64,000 nt of DNA from Lachnospiraceae bacterium AC2012 (lineage in GTDB: Bacteria; Bacillota; Clostridia; Lachnospirales; Lachnospiraceae). Both the position numbers and the translations under genes were made by a program. Under the pieces are notes generated by a model. That model did not search any database. It saw only the letters and a list, made by a program, of their open reading frames with translations, and was not told the DNA's origin. Location: contig JNIN01000001.1 in assembly GCA_000702525.1 (NCBI GenBank), positions 124,001 through 188,000 on the forward strand. The letters are read 5' to 3'. Shown here in pieces: positions 8,387 through 17,499 of the stretch. How positions within the stretch are numbered: position 1 is the stretch's first letter; each line of letters opens with the position of its first letter.

Positions 8387-9325
8387 ATGTTTGGAAAAAA
8401 AGAAAAGCTACAGGATGAATTGACAAGAAACAAAGATCGCGTTGAAGAACTTGAATTTAAGCTGAATCGTTCTTATCAGAATGTTACGGATGTCAGAGTG
8501 GAATTAGATCAGGTCGAAATCAGTGCAAAGGGCATGGATGATGGTCTGGACCGCGTGGTGACAGATATTAAGACCATTGGTCAGATGCAGGAAGCGCTTG
8601 GTCGGGAACTGCAGACATTATCCGGGCAGATTGAAGAGAAGAAGAGCTCTGTGAAGAGTTTGAAAGATGACTATGACCAGACGGCCAAGGATGCGAACGA
8701 GCTTTCTGATAAAGCAAAGAAATTGATGGAAGGAAGCAAGCATTATACAGGTATTGCGAAGAAGCTTTCTACCGCAGTGGAAGGTTTCCAGGAGGAGAAT
8801 AACGGTGTTCTTCTGGAGACGGGTAAGATGTCAGAACTCGCTTCGAATATGGGCACTTTGGCGCTCAATGCAGCAATTGAAGCTGGACGTATGGGCGAAG
8901 GCAGTATGAAATTTGTGAAGGCTGCGGATGAGGTGCGTTCTTTTGCGGAAGAGTACGAGAAATCTGCCAATGCAGCAGAGGAGCATGCGAAGAATCTGCA
9001 GGCGAATTTCGGTGAGACAGCAGCAGATATTCAAAAATTAATCGGATTATTAAAGGATAATAATGTTTTGCTTCAGAAGATCGCGGATTCGGCGGAGCAG
9101 ATGCATCATTTCCTGGAAGAAAATAAGCATGGACATGCGGCCAGTGGGTTTGTGGATATGTCCGAGCAGATGACGAAGATTCAGGATGCGTCCGAGGAAA
9201 GCGTGGAGATGAAGCGTGTCATCTTGGAAGAGATGGAAAAGGTTGGCCAGAGCTATATGGAGGCCTATGAAAGTTTTAAGAAGATCGCTGTGAAGATTGA
9301 GGAAATCAAGTCGGATAACAGCTGA
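8387..9325 (+). CDS. Soluble coiled-coil protein with MCP-like signalling hairpin
   Basis: About 312 aa with no membrane segment. Long heptad-rich helices surround a segment (LALNAAIEAGRMGEGSMKF, then VRSFAEEY) that matches the conserved hairpin tip of methyl-accepting chemotaxis proteins, where CheA and CheW bind. It also resembles the soluble domain of other sensory or cytoskeletal coiled coils. There is no ligand-binding domain. I chose ATG 8387 (AGGAG with 8-base spacing) over GTG 8384. No chemotaxis or flagellar genes are nearby, so it may act in another polar or signalling array. Confidence 0.7.
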   Translation: MFGKKEKLQDELTRNKDRVEELEFKLNRSYQNVTDVRVELDQVEISAKGMDDGLDRVVTDIKTIGQMQEALGRELQTLSGQIEEKKSSVKSLKDDYDQTAKDANELSDKAKKLMEGSKHYTGIAKKLSTAVEGFQEENNGVLLETGKMSELASNMGTLALNAAIEAGRMGEGSMKFVKAADEVRSFAEEYEKSANAAEEHAKNLQANFGETAADIQKLIGLLKDNNVLLQKIADSAEQMHHFLEENKHGHAASGFVDMSEQMTKIQDASEESVEMKRVILEEMEKVGQSYMEAYESFKKIAVKIEEIKSDNS

Positions 9326-9375
9326 TGTATAAATAATTAAGGGATAAGGGTTAGACTAGGAGGAAGCAATTTAAG

Positions 9376-10326
9376 ATGGCTATCAAAGAGAATTACACAT
9401 TTGTATCGAGTGACAAGGAGAATACAACCATGCATGGTGTGAAATGGTTGCCGGAGCAGGGGGAAGTGAAGGCAGTTCTTCAGATCAATCATGGCATGCA
9501 GGAGTATATCGAGCGTTATACAGAATTTGCAGAATACCTGACACAGCATGGATTTGCAGTGTTTGGACATGACCATATCGGCCATGGAGAATCGGTAAAG
9601 AGCGAGTCCGATTGGGGAATTATGCATACCGATACCCCAAGTGACACGATGGTAGAGGATATGTTTACCAATTTTACGATTGCGAAAAAGCAGTATCCAG
9701 AGGTACCATTCTTTATTTTGGGTCATAGTATGGGTTCTTATCTGCTTCGTAAATTCCTTGTATTAAAGGCAAAGGATTTGAAGGGCGTGAATGGTGCCAT
9801 TATCATGGGTACAGGTACAGAGGCGGACCTTACCATCAAGGGTGGTATGGCTGTTGTGAAGATGCTTGCATCCATGAAAGGCTGGGATTACAAGAGTAAA
9901 TTTGTTGCGAATTTGATGTTTAGTGCACCTTATAAGAAATTTGACGTAACCGGTGAGGATAAGGCAAATAGCTGGTTGTCTAGAAATGTGGAGTCTGTAA
10001 CAAAATATTATAATGATCCAAAGGATACCTATATGTTTTCTTTGAATGGCTATCGTGTGCTGTTAGAATGTACGGCATTTGATAATAAGATTTCAAATAT
10101 TCAAAACATGAATCTGGATATTCCGGTGTTCTTTGTTTCCGGTAAGGATGATCCGGTTGGTAATCTTGGAGCAGGTGTAGAACTTGCTTATAAGAAATTC
10201 CAGAAGGCTGGTGTGAAGGATGTCAGCATGAAATTATATGACAAGGATCGTCATGAGATTTTAAATGAATTAGATCGCCAGGATGTATATGAGGATTTAT
10301 ATCACTGGTTTGAAAAGCATATGTAA
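9376..10326 (+). CDS. Alpha/beta hydrolase, monoacylglycerol lipase-like (serine aminopeptidase S33 type)
   Basis: A 316-aa cytosolic hydrolase. The nucleophile elbow is GHSMGS, the N-terminal block NHGMQEYIERY and the FGHDHIGHGES segment are typical of the lysophospholipase/monoacylglycerol lipase group, and the acid and base are likely the Asp in SGKDDPVG and the His in DRHEILNE. It probably cleaves monoacylglycerols or lysophospholipids. It has AGGAGG upstream and a strong terminator behind. The position just before the fatty acid operon may be coincidence, since a terminator separates them. Confidence 0.85.
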   Translation: MAIKENYTFVSSDKENTTMHGVKWLPEQGEVKAVLQINHGMQEYIERYTEFAEYLTQHGFAVFGHDHIGHGESVKSESDWGIMHTDTPSDTMVEDMFTNFTIAKKQYPEVPFFILGHSMGSYLLRKFLVLKAKDLKGVNGAIIMGTGTEADLTIKGGMAVVKMLASMKGWDYKSKFVANLMFSAPYKKFDVTGEDKANSWLSRNVESVTKYYNDPKDTYMFSLNGYRVLLECTAFDNKISNIQNMNLDIPVFFVSGKDDPVGNLGAGVELAYKKFQKAGVKDVSMKLYDKDRHEILNELDRQDVYEDLYHWFEKHM

Positions 10327-10352
10327 GTAAGGACGGGTATCGTTTTAGGTTT

Positions 10353-10391
10353 CGGCTTGTAGCTGTGAAGGCAGCTATAAGCCGTTTTTTA
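10353..10391 (+). terminator. Intrinsic terminator after the lipase-like gene
   Basis: CGGCTTGTAGCTG (10353-10365) pairs with CAGCTATAAGCCG (10372-10384), followed by six T residues. Confidence 0.88.
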
Positions 10392-10444
10392 TTGTGTAAA
10401 TAGATATAAACAAATTATAAACTTAAAAAAATTTAATTAGATAC

Positions 10445-10473
10445 TTGACACGAGTTATAACAATGGGTAATAT
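10445..10473 (+). promoter_or_regulatory. Strong sigma-A promoter of the fatty acid operon
   Basis: TTGACA (10445-10450), a 17-base spacer and TAATAT (10468-10473). This is the best promoter match in the window and gives a start near 10480, about 90 bases before acpP. Confidence 0.8.
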
Positions 10474-10485
10474 CGAAGTGTAACC

Positions 10486-10501
10486 GTTAAAACTTTTTAA
10501 C
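10486..10501. promoter_or_regulatory. Candidate operator of the fatty acid operon
   Basis: A perfect inverted repeat, GTTAAAA-CT-TTTTAAC, begins about 6 bases after the predicted transcription start, the place where a repressor would block initiation. GTAACC/GGTTAC (10480-10485, 10514-10519) is a wider second inverted pair. The likely ligand is the MarR-type regulator encoded at the end of the operon. This is inference from position and symmetry. Confidence 0.5.
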
Positions 10502-10568
10502 TAAAAACTTATAGGTTACTCACACACACATTATTTTTCAACGAAGTAACATGTAAAGGAGAAACAAA

Positions 10569-10799
10569 ATGACTATTGAGAAATTAGAAGAGCTTATTGC
10601 AGAAACATTAGCTTGCGAAGTAGAAGAAGTTAAGCCAGAAGCAAATCTGATTGAAGATTTGAAGGCAGATTCTCTGTCGATTGTGGAACTTCAGATGAAC
10701 ATTGAAGATGAGACTGGAGCTAAGATTCCAGATGATGAGATTCCAAATCTTCACACAGTAAAGGACGTGTATGATGCCATTCAAAAATATGCAGCTTAA
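10569..10799 (+). CDS. acpP: Acyl carrier protein
   Basis: A 76-aa acidic four-helix protein. The phosphopantetheine attachment Ser35 lies in the ADSLSIVEL motif. It carries the growing acyl chain for all the Fab enzymes encoded downstream. AAAGGAG precedes ATG 10569. It is the first gene of the operon after a consensus promoter. Its last 29 bases also hold the start and ribosome site of accD. Confidence 0.97.
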   Translation: MTIEKLEELIAETLACEVEEVKPEANLIEDLKADSLSIVELQMNIEDETGAKIPDDEIPNLHTVKDVYDAIQKYAA

Positions 10800-11640
10800 G
10801 TTTTCTATTTTTCCAAAGAAGGAGGATTATCCGGAAGCTTTGGATAAAAAAGGAAAAATTGAATTTGTTACATGTAAAGCATGTAAGAGACGTTCCACAA
10901 AAACAGATTGGAACGAGCACTATTTTGTATGCCCCCAATGTGGGGCATATCGTCCTATTAGCGCAGATTATCGTTTGGATTTGATTTTGGATAAAGGAAC
11001 TAGAAATGATTTAAATCCTGGGATCGTTGCACATGATCCGTTACATTTCCCGGATTATAAAGAAAAGATAGAGAGACAGATTGCGAAGACGGGATTGGAA
11101 GAATCCGCAGTTACAGCAACGGGCAAGATTGGTGGACATAAGGTTGTCGTTGCCATTCTGGATAGCCGATTCTTTATGGGAAGTATGTCGACGGTTGTTG
11201 GCGAGAAGGTTACCAGAGCGATTGAATATGCGGATGAGAATCAGTTGCCTCTGATTATTTTTTCAGCCAGTGGTGGTGCGAGAATGCAGGAAGGTATATA
11301 TAGTTTGATGCAGATGGCAAAGACAGCCGCTGCCATTAAGAAATTCTCGAACAATGGAGGACTCTATATCAGTTATCTGACGCATCCGACAACGGGTGGT
11401 GTTACCGCAAGTTTTGCGACACTTGGAGATATTACATTAGCGGAGCCACATGCACTTGTTGGATTTGCGGGACCACGAGTCATTGAGCAGACCATTGGTA
11501 GAAAGCTTCCGAAGGGATTCCAGAGAGCAGAGTATCTTTATGAGCATGGATTCGTGGATCGTATCGTGAAGCGAAAGGAGATGCGTGATGTTCTGGTGCA
11601 ATTACTTGCCTTGCATAGTGATAAGGAGGTGTTCTCATGA
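10771..11640 (+). CDS. accD: Acetyl-CoA carboxylase carboxyltransferase subunit beta
   Basis: A 289-aa crotonase-fold subunit with an N-terminal four-cysteine zinc ribbon (CKACK, then CPQCG). The catalytic core includes SASGGARMQEG and the TTGGVTASFA block. With AccA it transfers CO2 from carboxybiotin to acetyl-CoA, forming malonyl-CoA. Its start overlaps acpP by 29 bases. AAGGA at 10761-10765 supports ATG 10771 or 10774; an ATG at 10789 has no ribosome site. The stop overlaps accA (ATGA). AccB and AccC must be encoded elsewhere. Confidence 0.95.
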   Translation: MMPFKNMQLKFSIFPKKEDYPEALDKKGKIEFVTCKACKRRSTKTDWNEHYFVCPQCGAYRPISADYRLDLILDKGTRNDLNPGIVAHDPLHFPDYKEKIERQIAKTGLEESAVTATGKIGGHKVVVAILDSRFFMGSMSTVVGEKVTRAIEYADENQLPLIIFSASGGARMQEGIYSLMQMAKTAAAIKKFSNNGGLYISYLTHPTTGGVTASFATLGDITLAEPHALVGFAGPRVIEQTIGRKLPKGFQRAEYLYEHGFVDRIVKRKEMRDVLVQLLALHSDKEVFS

Positions 11641-12653
11641 TTCGTAAAATCTTAGAGCAGACAGAGAAAATTGATACGAAATTAAGTACACTCAGAGATT
11701 TGTCTGCGAAAGCAACACGGGAAATGTCTGCGAGAGTTTCGGGAGATGCCATTACCCGAGAGGATTATAAGGAACATCATGATAACTGGACGACCTATGA
11801 AAAGGAGATTCGTCACCTTACAAAGTTGAAGGAAGATATCCTGGAGCAGGCGAGAGATTTAACACCTGCGGAACGAGTGTATCTGGCTCGTTACAGTAGT
11901 CGCCCACATATCGATGACTTTATCGATGGACTTTTCACAGATTTCTTTGAACAGAGAGGAGATCATCTCCATGATGAGGATCAGAGTATCCGAGGAGGTA
12001 TTGCACGTTTCCATGGAGTGCCGGTAACGGTTGTGGGGCATCGAAAGGGCAGAACGGTAGAGGAGAATATTGAATGCAATTTTGGTATGCCACGTCCGGA
12101 AGGCTATCGAAAGGCGCTCCGTATCATGAAGGAAGCGGAGAAATTCCATCGACCAATTATTACGTTTATTGATACACCGGGAGCTTATCCTGGGTTAGAG
12201 GCAGAAGAGCATGGACAGGGAGAAGCCATCGCGCAGAACCTTGCGGAAATGAGTACGTTCACCGTTCCGGTCATCGCCGTTGTTACAGGCGAGGGAAATT
12301 CCGGTGGAGCCTTAGCGCTTGCTGTGGCCAACCGCGTACTGATGCTCGAGAACGCCGTTTATTCCATCCTTTCTCCAGAGGGATTTGCAAGTATCCTCTG
12401 GAAGGATGCCAATCGACGAGATGAAGCATGTGAAATCATGCAGCTTACAGCCGCAGACCTAAAACGCGCAGGTGTGGCGGATGAAGTGGTACCAGAACCA
12501 CTGGGAGGAGCGCAAGAAGATCCACAGGCACTGTTTGAGGTTTTAGATCAGATGCTGTTGGATACCTTGAAAGCTTACAGTGGTTTATCAGGAGAAGAGA
12601 TTCGTTTTGATCGTAATGAAAAATATAGAGAAATCGGGAGAGAGGTAGGCTGA
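11637..12653 (+). CDS. accA: Acetyl-CoA carboxylase carboxyltransferase subunit alpha
   Basis: A 338-aa partner of AccD. Core blocks include the FGMPRPEGYRKALR region, FIDTPGAYPG, GEGNSGGALAL and the SPEGFASILWKD segment. An N-terminal helical extension of about 80 residues is usual in AccA. The start is ATG 11637, coupled to the accD stop. The stop overlaps the fabH start by one base (TGATG). Confidence 0.95.
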   Translation: MIRKILEQTEKIDTKLSTLRDLSAKATREMSARVSGDAITREDYKEHHDNWTTYEKEIRHLTKLKEDILEQARDLTPAERVYLARYSSRPHIDDFIDGLFTDFFEQRGDHLHDEDQSIRGGIARFHGVPVTVVGHRKGRTVEENIECNFGMPRPEGYRKALRIMKEAEKFHRPIITFIDTPGAYPGLEAEEHGQGEAIAQNLAEMSTFTVPVIAVVTGEGNSGGALALAVANRVLMLENAVYSILSPEGFASILWKDANRRDEACEIMQLTAADLKRAGVADEVVPEPLGGAQEDPQALFEVLDQMLLDTLKAYSGLSGEEIRFDRNEKYREIGREVG

Positions 12654-13621
12654 TGAGAAGTTTAAGGATTCTCTCTTGCGGTGGCGCTCATCCAAAACGT
12701 ATGGTGACAAATGATGACTTGGCGAAAATTGTGGATACGAGCGATGAGTGGATCACGACAAGAACAGGTATCAAGTCTAGATATTTCTGTTCGGAAGGGG
12801 AAACAGCGAATTCGATGGCGATAGAAGCTGCATCGGTTGCATTGAAACGAAGTGGTGTAGATCCTGCGGAAATCGGTTGCATTGTAACGGCAACGATTTC
12901 TGGAGATTATGCTACGCCATCGATATCCTGCATGATACAGAAGGAATTGGGGTTGCCAGAGGAGATTCCGGTTTTGGATGTCAGTGCGGCATGCTCTGGT
13001 TTTATCTATGCACTGGAGGTTGCAAGAGGACTGTTAGAGAGTACGGGCGGAAGATATGCGCTTGTGACTGGCTGCGAGCAGTTATCCAAATTATTGGATA
13101 TGACAGATCGAAGCACTTGTGTGCTTTTTGGGGATGGAGCAGGAAGTTGTTTAGTAGAAGCATTTGAGGATGAACAGAGTGAGCAGAAGAAATTTGTGAC
13201 GTCCTTAGGTGCAAAAGGGGATATGGCGATTACAGCCGAAGGCGTTGGAACTGCAAAGACGCGCATACAGATGGACGGAAAAGAAGTCTTTCGCTTTGCA
13301 GTATCGACGATACCGAAATGTATCCAAGATGTGTTAGAAAAATCAAATCAAGTAATCGATGAGATAGATTGGATTGTTTGCCATCAGGCAAACGCCAGAA
13401 TAATAGAGCATTGTATTAAGAAAATGAAAGCTCCGGCGGAGAAATTCTATATGAATCTCGACCATTATGGAAATACCAGTGGTGCTTCGATTCCTATGGC
13501 ATTGAATGAGATGTATGAGCAGGGACTCCTAATCCCGGGTCAAAATCTGATTCTAGTGGGATTCGGTGCTGGCCTGACATGGGGCGGTGCATTTCTTACA
13601 TACAAAGGAGTAGACAGATAA
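12653..13621 (+). CDS. fabH: 3-oxoacyl-ACP synthase III
   Basis: A 322-aa initiating condensing enzyme that joins an acyl-CoA primer to malonyl-ACP. The catalytic triad is visible: Cys114 in SAACSGF, His244 in CHQANARI and Asn274 in HYGNTSGAS. The primer choice (straight or branched) cannot be read from this. The start overlaps the accA stop by one base. It is followed 5 bases later by fabK. Confidence 0.95.
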   Translation: MRSLRILSCGGAHPKRMVTNDDLAKIVDTSDEWITTRTGIKSRYFCSEGETANSMAIEAASVALKRSGVDPAEIGCIVTATISGDYATPSISCMIQKELGLPEEIPVLDVSAACSGFIYALEVARGLLESTGGRYALVTGCEQLSKLLDMTDRSTCVLFGDGAGSCLVEAFEDEQSEQKKFVTSLGAKGDMAITAEGVGTAKTRIQMDGKEVFRFAVSTIPKCIQDVLEKSNQVIDEIDWIVCHQANARIIEHCIKKMKAPAEKFYMNLDHYGNTSGASIPMALNEMYEQGLLIPGQNLILVGFGAGLTWGGAFLTYKGVDR

Positions 13622-13625
13622 CGAT

Positions 13626-14525
13626 ATGAAGAAGATAAGTGAAGTTCTGGGGACGAAATATCCGGTGATTCAGGGCGGCATGGCGAATATCGCAACCGGT
13701 GAATTTGCGGCGGCTTGTTCTGAGGCGGGAGCGCTTGGAATGATCGCAACGGGAGGATTGGACCCAGAAGGACTGAGAAGAGAAATTCAAATCGCAAAAG
13801 AGAGGACAAAGCAGCCATTTGGCGTGAATATCATGCTGATGCATCCGGCAGCAGATGAGTTTGCGAAGATTGTTGTCGAAATGGGCGTGAAGTTTGTTAC
13901 GACGGGTGCAGGAAATCCTGCGAAGTACATGAAGATGTGGAAAGACGCCGGAATCAAGGTGATGCCAGTTGTTGCAGCGCCGATTCTTGCAAGAAAACTT
14001 GCATCGATTGGTGCGGATGCCATCATTGCTGAAGGATCTGAGAGTGGTGGACATATTGGGGAAATGTCTACGATGACATTGGTTCCGCAGGTGGTGGATA
14101 CCGTGGATGTACCAGTGATTGCCGCAGGTGGTATCGCAGATAAGAGACAGGTAAAAGCTGCATTTGCTCTGGGTGCAAGTGGTGTGCAGATTGGCACTTG
14201 CTTACTTGTCAGTGAGGAATGCCCGATTCATGAGAATTATAAGCAGGCTCTGCTTAAGGCAAAGGGAACCGATGCGGTTGTTACGGGAAGAATTGGTGGT
14301 ACACCGGTTCGTGTACTTAAGAATCAGATGACAAGAAATTATATCCAGGCAGAGAAGAAGGGTGCTACATTGGAAGAACTCGAGAAGTTTACCCTGGGTA
14401 GCCTTAGAAAAGCCGTATTTGACGGAGATACAAAGACGGGTAGTCTGATGTCAGGGCAGACCTGTGGTCAGCTGACATCGATTCGACCGGTCAAGGAGAT
14501 TTTGTCAGATCTTTTCGAATGTTAG
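13626..14525 (+). CDS. fabK: Enoyl-ACP reductase II (FMN-dependent)
   Basis: A 299-aa TIM-barrel FMN enzyme of the nitronate monooxygenase-like family that reduces trans-2-enoyl-ACP. The opening YPVIQGGMANIATGEFAAA, the EGSESGGHIGE block and AAGGIADKRQV are typical of FabK. It replaces FabI, which is absent from the operon; FabK-type reduction is normal in many Firmicutes and insensitive to triclosan. It lies between fabH and fabD, in the usual clostridial place. Confidence 0.93.
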   Translation: MKKISEVLGTKYPVIQGGMANIATGEFAAACSEAGALGMIATGGLDPEGLRREIQIAKERTKQPFGVNIMLMHPAADEFAKIVVEMGVKFVTTGAGNPAKYMKMWKDAGIKVMPVVAAPILARKLASIGADAIIAEGSESGGHIGEMSTMTLVPQVVDTVDVPVIAAGGIADKRQVKAAFALGASGVQIGTCLLVSEECPIHENYKQALLKAKGTDAVVTGRIGGTPVRVLKNQMTRNYIQAEKKGATLEELEKFTLGSLRKAVFDGDTKTGSLMSGQTCGQLTSIRPVKEILSDLFEC

Positions 14526-14534
14526 GAGGTTAGG

Positions 14535-15497
14535 ATGAAATTAGCAATAGTATATGCCGGACAGGGAAGCCAGCATCCTGGCATGGGACAGGATTTATAT
14601 GAAGGAAATGCAGTCTTTCAAAAAACATGGGATGCATGCAATGCGGTAGATTTTGACTTAAAGGAAGTTTGTTTTAAGGATTCCCATGGATTATTAAATC
14701 AGACAGCGTATACACAGCCATGCATGGTTGCTTTTCAAACAGCGATGACAGCAGTGTTAGAGAATCTTGGGATTTTGGAGAAAGCGGACTATGTGGCTGG
14801 TCTTTCTCTGGGCGAGTATTCGGCACTGCAGGCAGCAGGTCTCTGGACACCTTCCGATGCAGTGAAAATTGCAGCATTTCGTGGAAAGGCTATGACAGAA
14901 TCTGCCGAGGGTGTGGACTGTGGAATGACAGCAATTATAGGTCTTAAGAGAGAGGAATTAGAACCTCTCTTAGAGGAAAATTGCTTTATCACGAATGATA
15001 ATTGTCCTTCACAGCTTGTGATTTCAGGAGAGAGAGCCAGTGTAGAGAAGACGAGTGAAAAGGCGAAAGAAGCAGGTGCAATGAAAGTGGTTCCGTTGAA
15101 GGTCAGTGGTCCATTCCATACCCCTTATATGAAAAAAGCGGGGGAAAAACTCGCGAAATTCCTTCCGACGATTGCAAAGAATGGGATGAAGAAGGAAGTG
15201 GTTTATAACTTCCTGGGACGTCCTGAAGCGGATGCGGATGTAACAGATTTACTCGTGAATCAGGTGCAGAATGGCGTTCGTATGAGAGAGAGTTTGATCT
15301 ATTTATTAGAACAGGGAGTAGATACCTTTGTAGAAGTCGGACCGGGAAAGACACTCAGTGGATTTGTGAAGAGAACGGCGAAGGCACTCGAAAAGGAGAA
15401 CGGTCTTCCTAACGGTCTGAAATCTTCGGATATCAAGACCTATGTTGTGGAAACCGCGGAGGATTTGGATGCATTGAGAGGAGTTCTATATGAATAG
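14535..15497 (+). CDS. fabD: Malonyl-CoA:ACP transacylase
   Basis: A 320-aa enzyme that moves malonyl from CoA to ACP. The nucleophile Ser91 lies in GLSLGEYSAL and the catalytic His in SGPFHTPYM. The N-terminal YAGQGSQ and C-terminal EVGPGKTLSGF blocks are typical. AGGAGG precedes ATG 14535. The 3' end overlaps fabG by 8 bases. Confidence 0.95.
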   Translation: MKLAIVYAGQGSQHPGMGQDLYEGNAVFQKTWDACNAVDFDLKEVCFKDSHGLLNQTAYTQPCMVAFQTAMTAVLENLGILEKADYVAGLSLGEYSALQAAGLWTPSDAVKIAAFRGKAMTESAEGVDCGMTAIIGLKREELEPLLEENCFITNDNCPSQLVISGERASVEKTSEKAKEAGAMKVVPLKVSGPFHTPYMKKAGEKLAKFLPTIAKNGMKKEVVYNFLGRPEADADVTDLLVNQVQNGVRMRESLIYLLEQGVDTFVEVGPGKTLSGFVKRTAKALEKENGLPNGLKSSDIKTYVVETAEDLDALRGVLYE

Positions 15498-16251
15498 AGT
15501 GGATGAATTCGTAACGCCAACCGTTTTGATTACAGGTGGAAGTCGCGGTATTGGTAGAGCTTGTGCCATTCAGTTTGCAAAGATGGGATATCACGTAGGT
15601 ATCAATTTCGCAGGAAATGAAGCCGCGGCGGATGAGACGATTTCGCTCTTACGCGATATCCGTCCCGAAGGGATTTTTCGTAAATTTCGTGGTGATGTAG
15701 CAAATGAAAATGATGTCAAAACGTTTGTATCTGAATTTCTGCAGATTTATGGAAGAATCGATGCCTTCGTTCATTGTGCAGGAATCACCCGAGATGGACT
15801 CCTTGTTTCCATGAAACCGGAAGCTTTTGATGATGTGGTTCGCGTGAATTTAAGAGGAACCTATCTTTGTTGTAAGGAAGTCTTTCGACCAATGATGAAA
15901 CAGAGATGTGGACATATCGTAAATCTTTCCAGTGTTTGTGGTGTGCATGGCAATGCCGGTCAGGCAAACTATGCCGCTTCGAAAGCAGGAGTCATTGGAT
16001 TTACAAAGTCGTTAGCGAAAGAAGGTGCTGCAAGAGGAATCCTTGCCAATGTGATTGCACCGGGATTTGTGGATACCGATATGACATCGGTACTTTCCGA
16101 GGCGACCAAGAAGGCTATGACGGAGCAAATTCCATTGAAACGTGCGGCCAGAGCAGAAGAGATTGCACGTGCAGTAGCATTTTTATCATCTGCTGAAAAT
16201 ACCTATATCACGGGTCAGACATTAGAAATTGATGGAGGAATGTTTTTATGA
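15490..16251 (+). CDS. fabG: 3-oxoacyl-ACP reductase
   Basis: A 253-aa short-chain dehydrogenase that reduces 3-ketoacyl-ACP with NADPH. The Rossmann motif is TGGSRGIGRA and the catalytic residues are in NLSSVCG (Ser) and YAASKAG (Tyr, Lys). The start overlaps fabD, and the stop overlaps fabF, so translation of the three is tightly coupled. The N-terminus is a few residues longer than many FabG proteins. Confidence 0.95.
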   Translation: MNRVDEFVTPTVLITGGSRGIGRACAIQFAKMGYHVGINFAGNEAAADETISLLRDIRPEGIFRKFRGDVANENDVKTFVSEFLQIYGRIDAFVHCAGITRDGLLVSMKPEAFDDVVRVNLRGTYLCCKEVFRPMMKQRCGHIVNLSSVCGVHGNAGQANYAASKAGVIGFTKSLAKEGAARGILANVIAPGFVDTDMTSVLSEATKKAMTEQIPLKRAARAEEIARAVAFLSSAENTYITGQTLEIDGGMFL

Positions 16252-17498
16252 TGAAGAGAAGAGTTGCGGTTGTAGGAATTGGAACCGTGAATCCGGCAGG
16301 AAATTCCGTTGATGAAAGCTGGCCTAAGATTAGAGACGGTATCACAGGAATTGATCGAATCACATCTTTTGATCCGGAGGAAGTAGGCGTTGGTGTTACC
16401 CTCGCCGGTGAGGTCAAGGATTTTGATCTTACAAAACGTCTGGATAAAAGAGAAGCGAGACATGAGGCGCGTTTCACACAGTTTGCATTATACGCGGCAG
16501 CGGAAGCCATCGAGATGAGTGGGATTTCCTATGAGGATTCCGAGGAAGATGCCAGAAGAGCTGGCGTTATCGTCTCCTGTGGAATCGGTGGACTGGATGT
16601 CATTGAAGAGCAGCATGTCAGAGGGATGGAGAGAGGATATGACAAGGTCAATCCATTCTTTATTCCGATGACGATTTCGAATATGGCAGCTGCGAGAATT
16701 GCGATTGCTTATCACCTGAAGGGGATGTGTTCTTGCCCGGTGACTGCCTGTGCAGGCGGTACGAATGCGGTAGGCGATGCCTTCCACAGAATTCGTGATG
16801 GATACGAAGATGTGATGGTTTGCGGTGGTACGGAAGCAAGTATTACAAAGCTTGCCATCGCTGGATTTAGTAATATGAAAGCCCTTTGTCAGGCGACCGA
16901 TAAGAATCGTGCATCGATTCCGTTTGATGCAGAACGAAGCGGTTTCGTCATGGGTGAGGGTGCTGGAATCCTCGTATTAGAGGAAATGGAACATGCCAAA
17001 GCAAGAGGGGCCAAGATCTTAGCAGAAATCGTAGGATATGGAAGCAATTGTGACGCTTATCATATTACCAGTCCGTCGCCAAATGGCGAAGGTGGAGCAG
17101 CCTGTATGTCACTGGCCATTGCGGATGCAGGGATTGAACCGGAAATGATTGACTATATCAATGCGCATGGAACATCCACGCATCTCAATGATTCCGGGGA
17201 AACAAATGCGATTCATCAGGTATTTGCAGATCATGCATCAAAAGTTGCGGTTTCCTCAACGAAGGGCGTGACAGGCCATCTTCTTGGTGGCGCCGGTGGT
17301 GTAGAAGCCGTAATTTCTGTAAAGACTTTGATGGAACAGACCATTCCACCAACGGCAAATTATTGTGTGGAGGATCCGGAATGTGATCTGGATTATGTTC
17401 CAAACCAGCCAAGAGAGACAGAAGTAAACTATGTACTTTCCAATAGTCTTGGATTTGGGGGACATAATGCGTCTGTGATTTTCAGAAAGGCGGAGTAG
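16248..17498 (+). CDS. fabF: 3-oxoacyl-ACP synthase II
   Basis: A 416-aa elongating condensing enzyme. The triad is Cys168 (VTACAGG), a His in NAHGTSTHLND and a His in VTGHLLGGAGG. It extends acyl-ACP with malonyl-ACP. The start overlaps the fabG stop (ATGATG at 16248; either ATG possible). One base separates its stop from fabZ. Confidence 0.95.
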   Translation: MMKRRVAVVGIGTVNPAGNSVDESWPKIRDGITGIDRITSFDPEEVGVGVTLAGEVKDFDLTKRLDKREARHEARFTQFALYAAAEAIEMSGISYEDSEEDARRAGVIVSCGIGGLDVIEEQHVRGMERGYDKVNPFFIPMTISNMAAARIAIAYHLKGMCSCPVTACAGGTNAVGDAFHRIRDGYEDVMVCGGTEASITKLAIAGFSNMKALCQATDKNRASIPFDAERSGFVMGEGAGILVLEEMEHAKARGAKILAEIVGYGSNCDAYHITSPSPNGEGGAACMSLAIADAGIEPEMIDYINAHGTSTHLNDSGETNAIHQVFADHASKVAVSSTKGVTGHLLGGAGGVEAVISVKTLMEQTIPPTANYCVEDPECDLDYVPNQPRETEVNYVLSNSLGFGGHNASVIFRKAE

Positions 17499-17499
17499 T

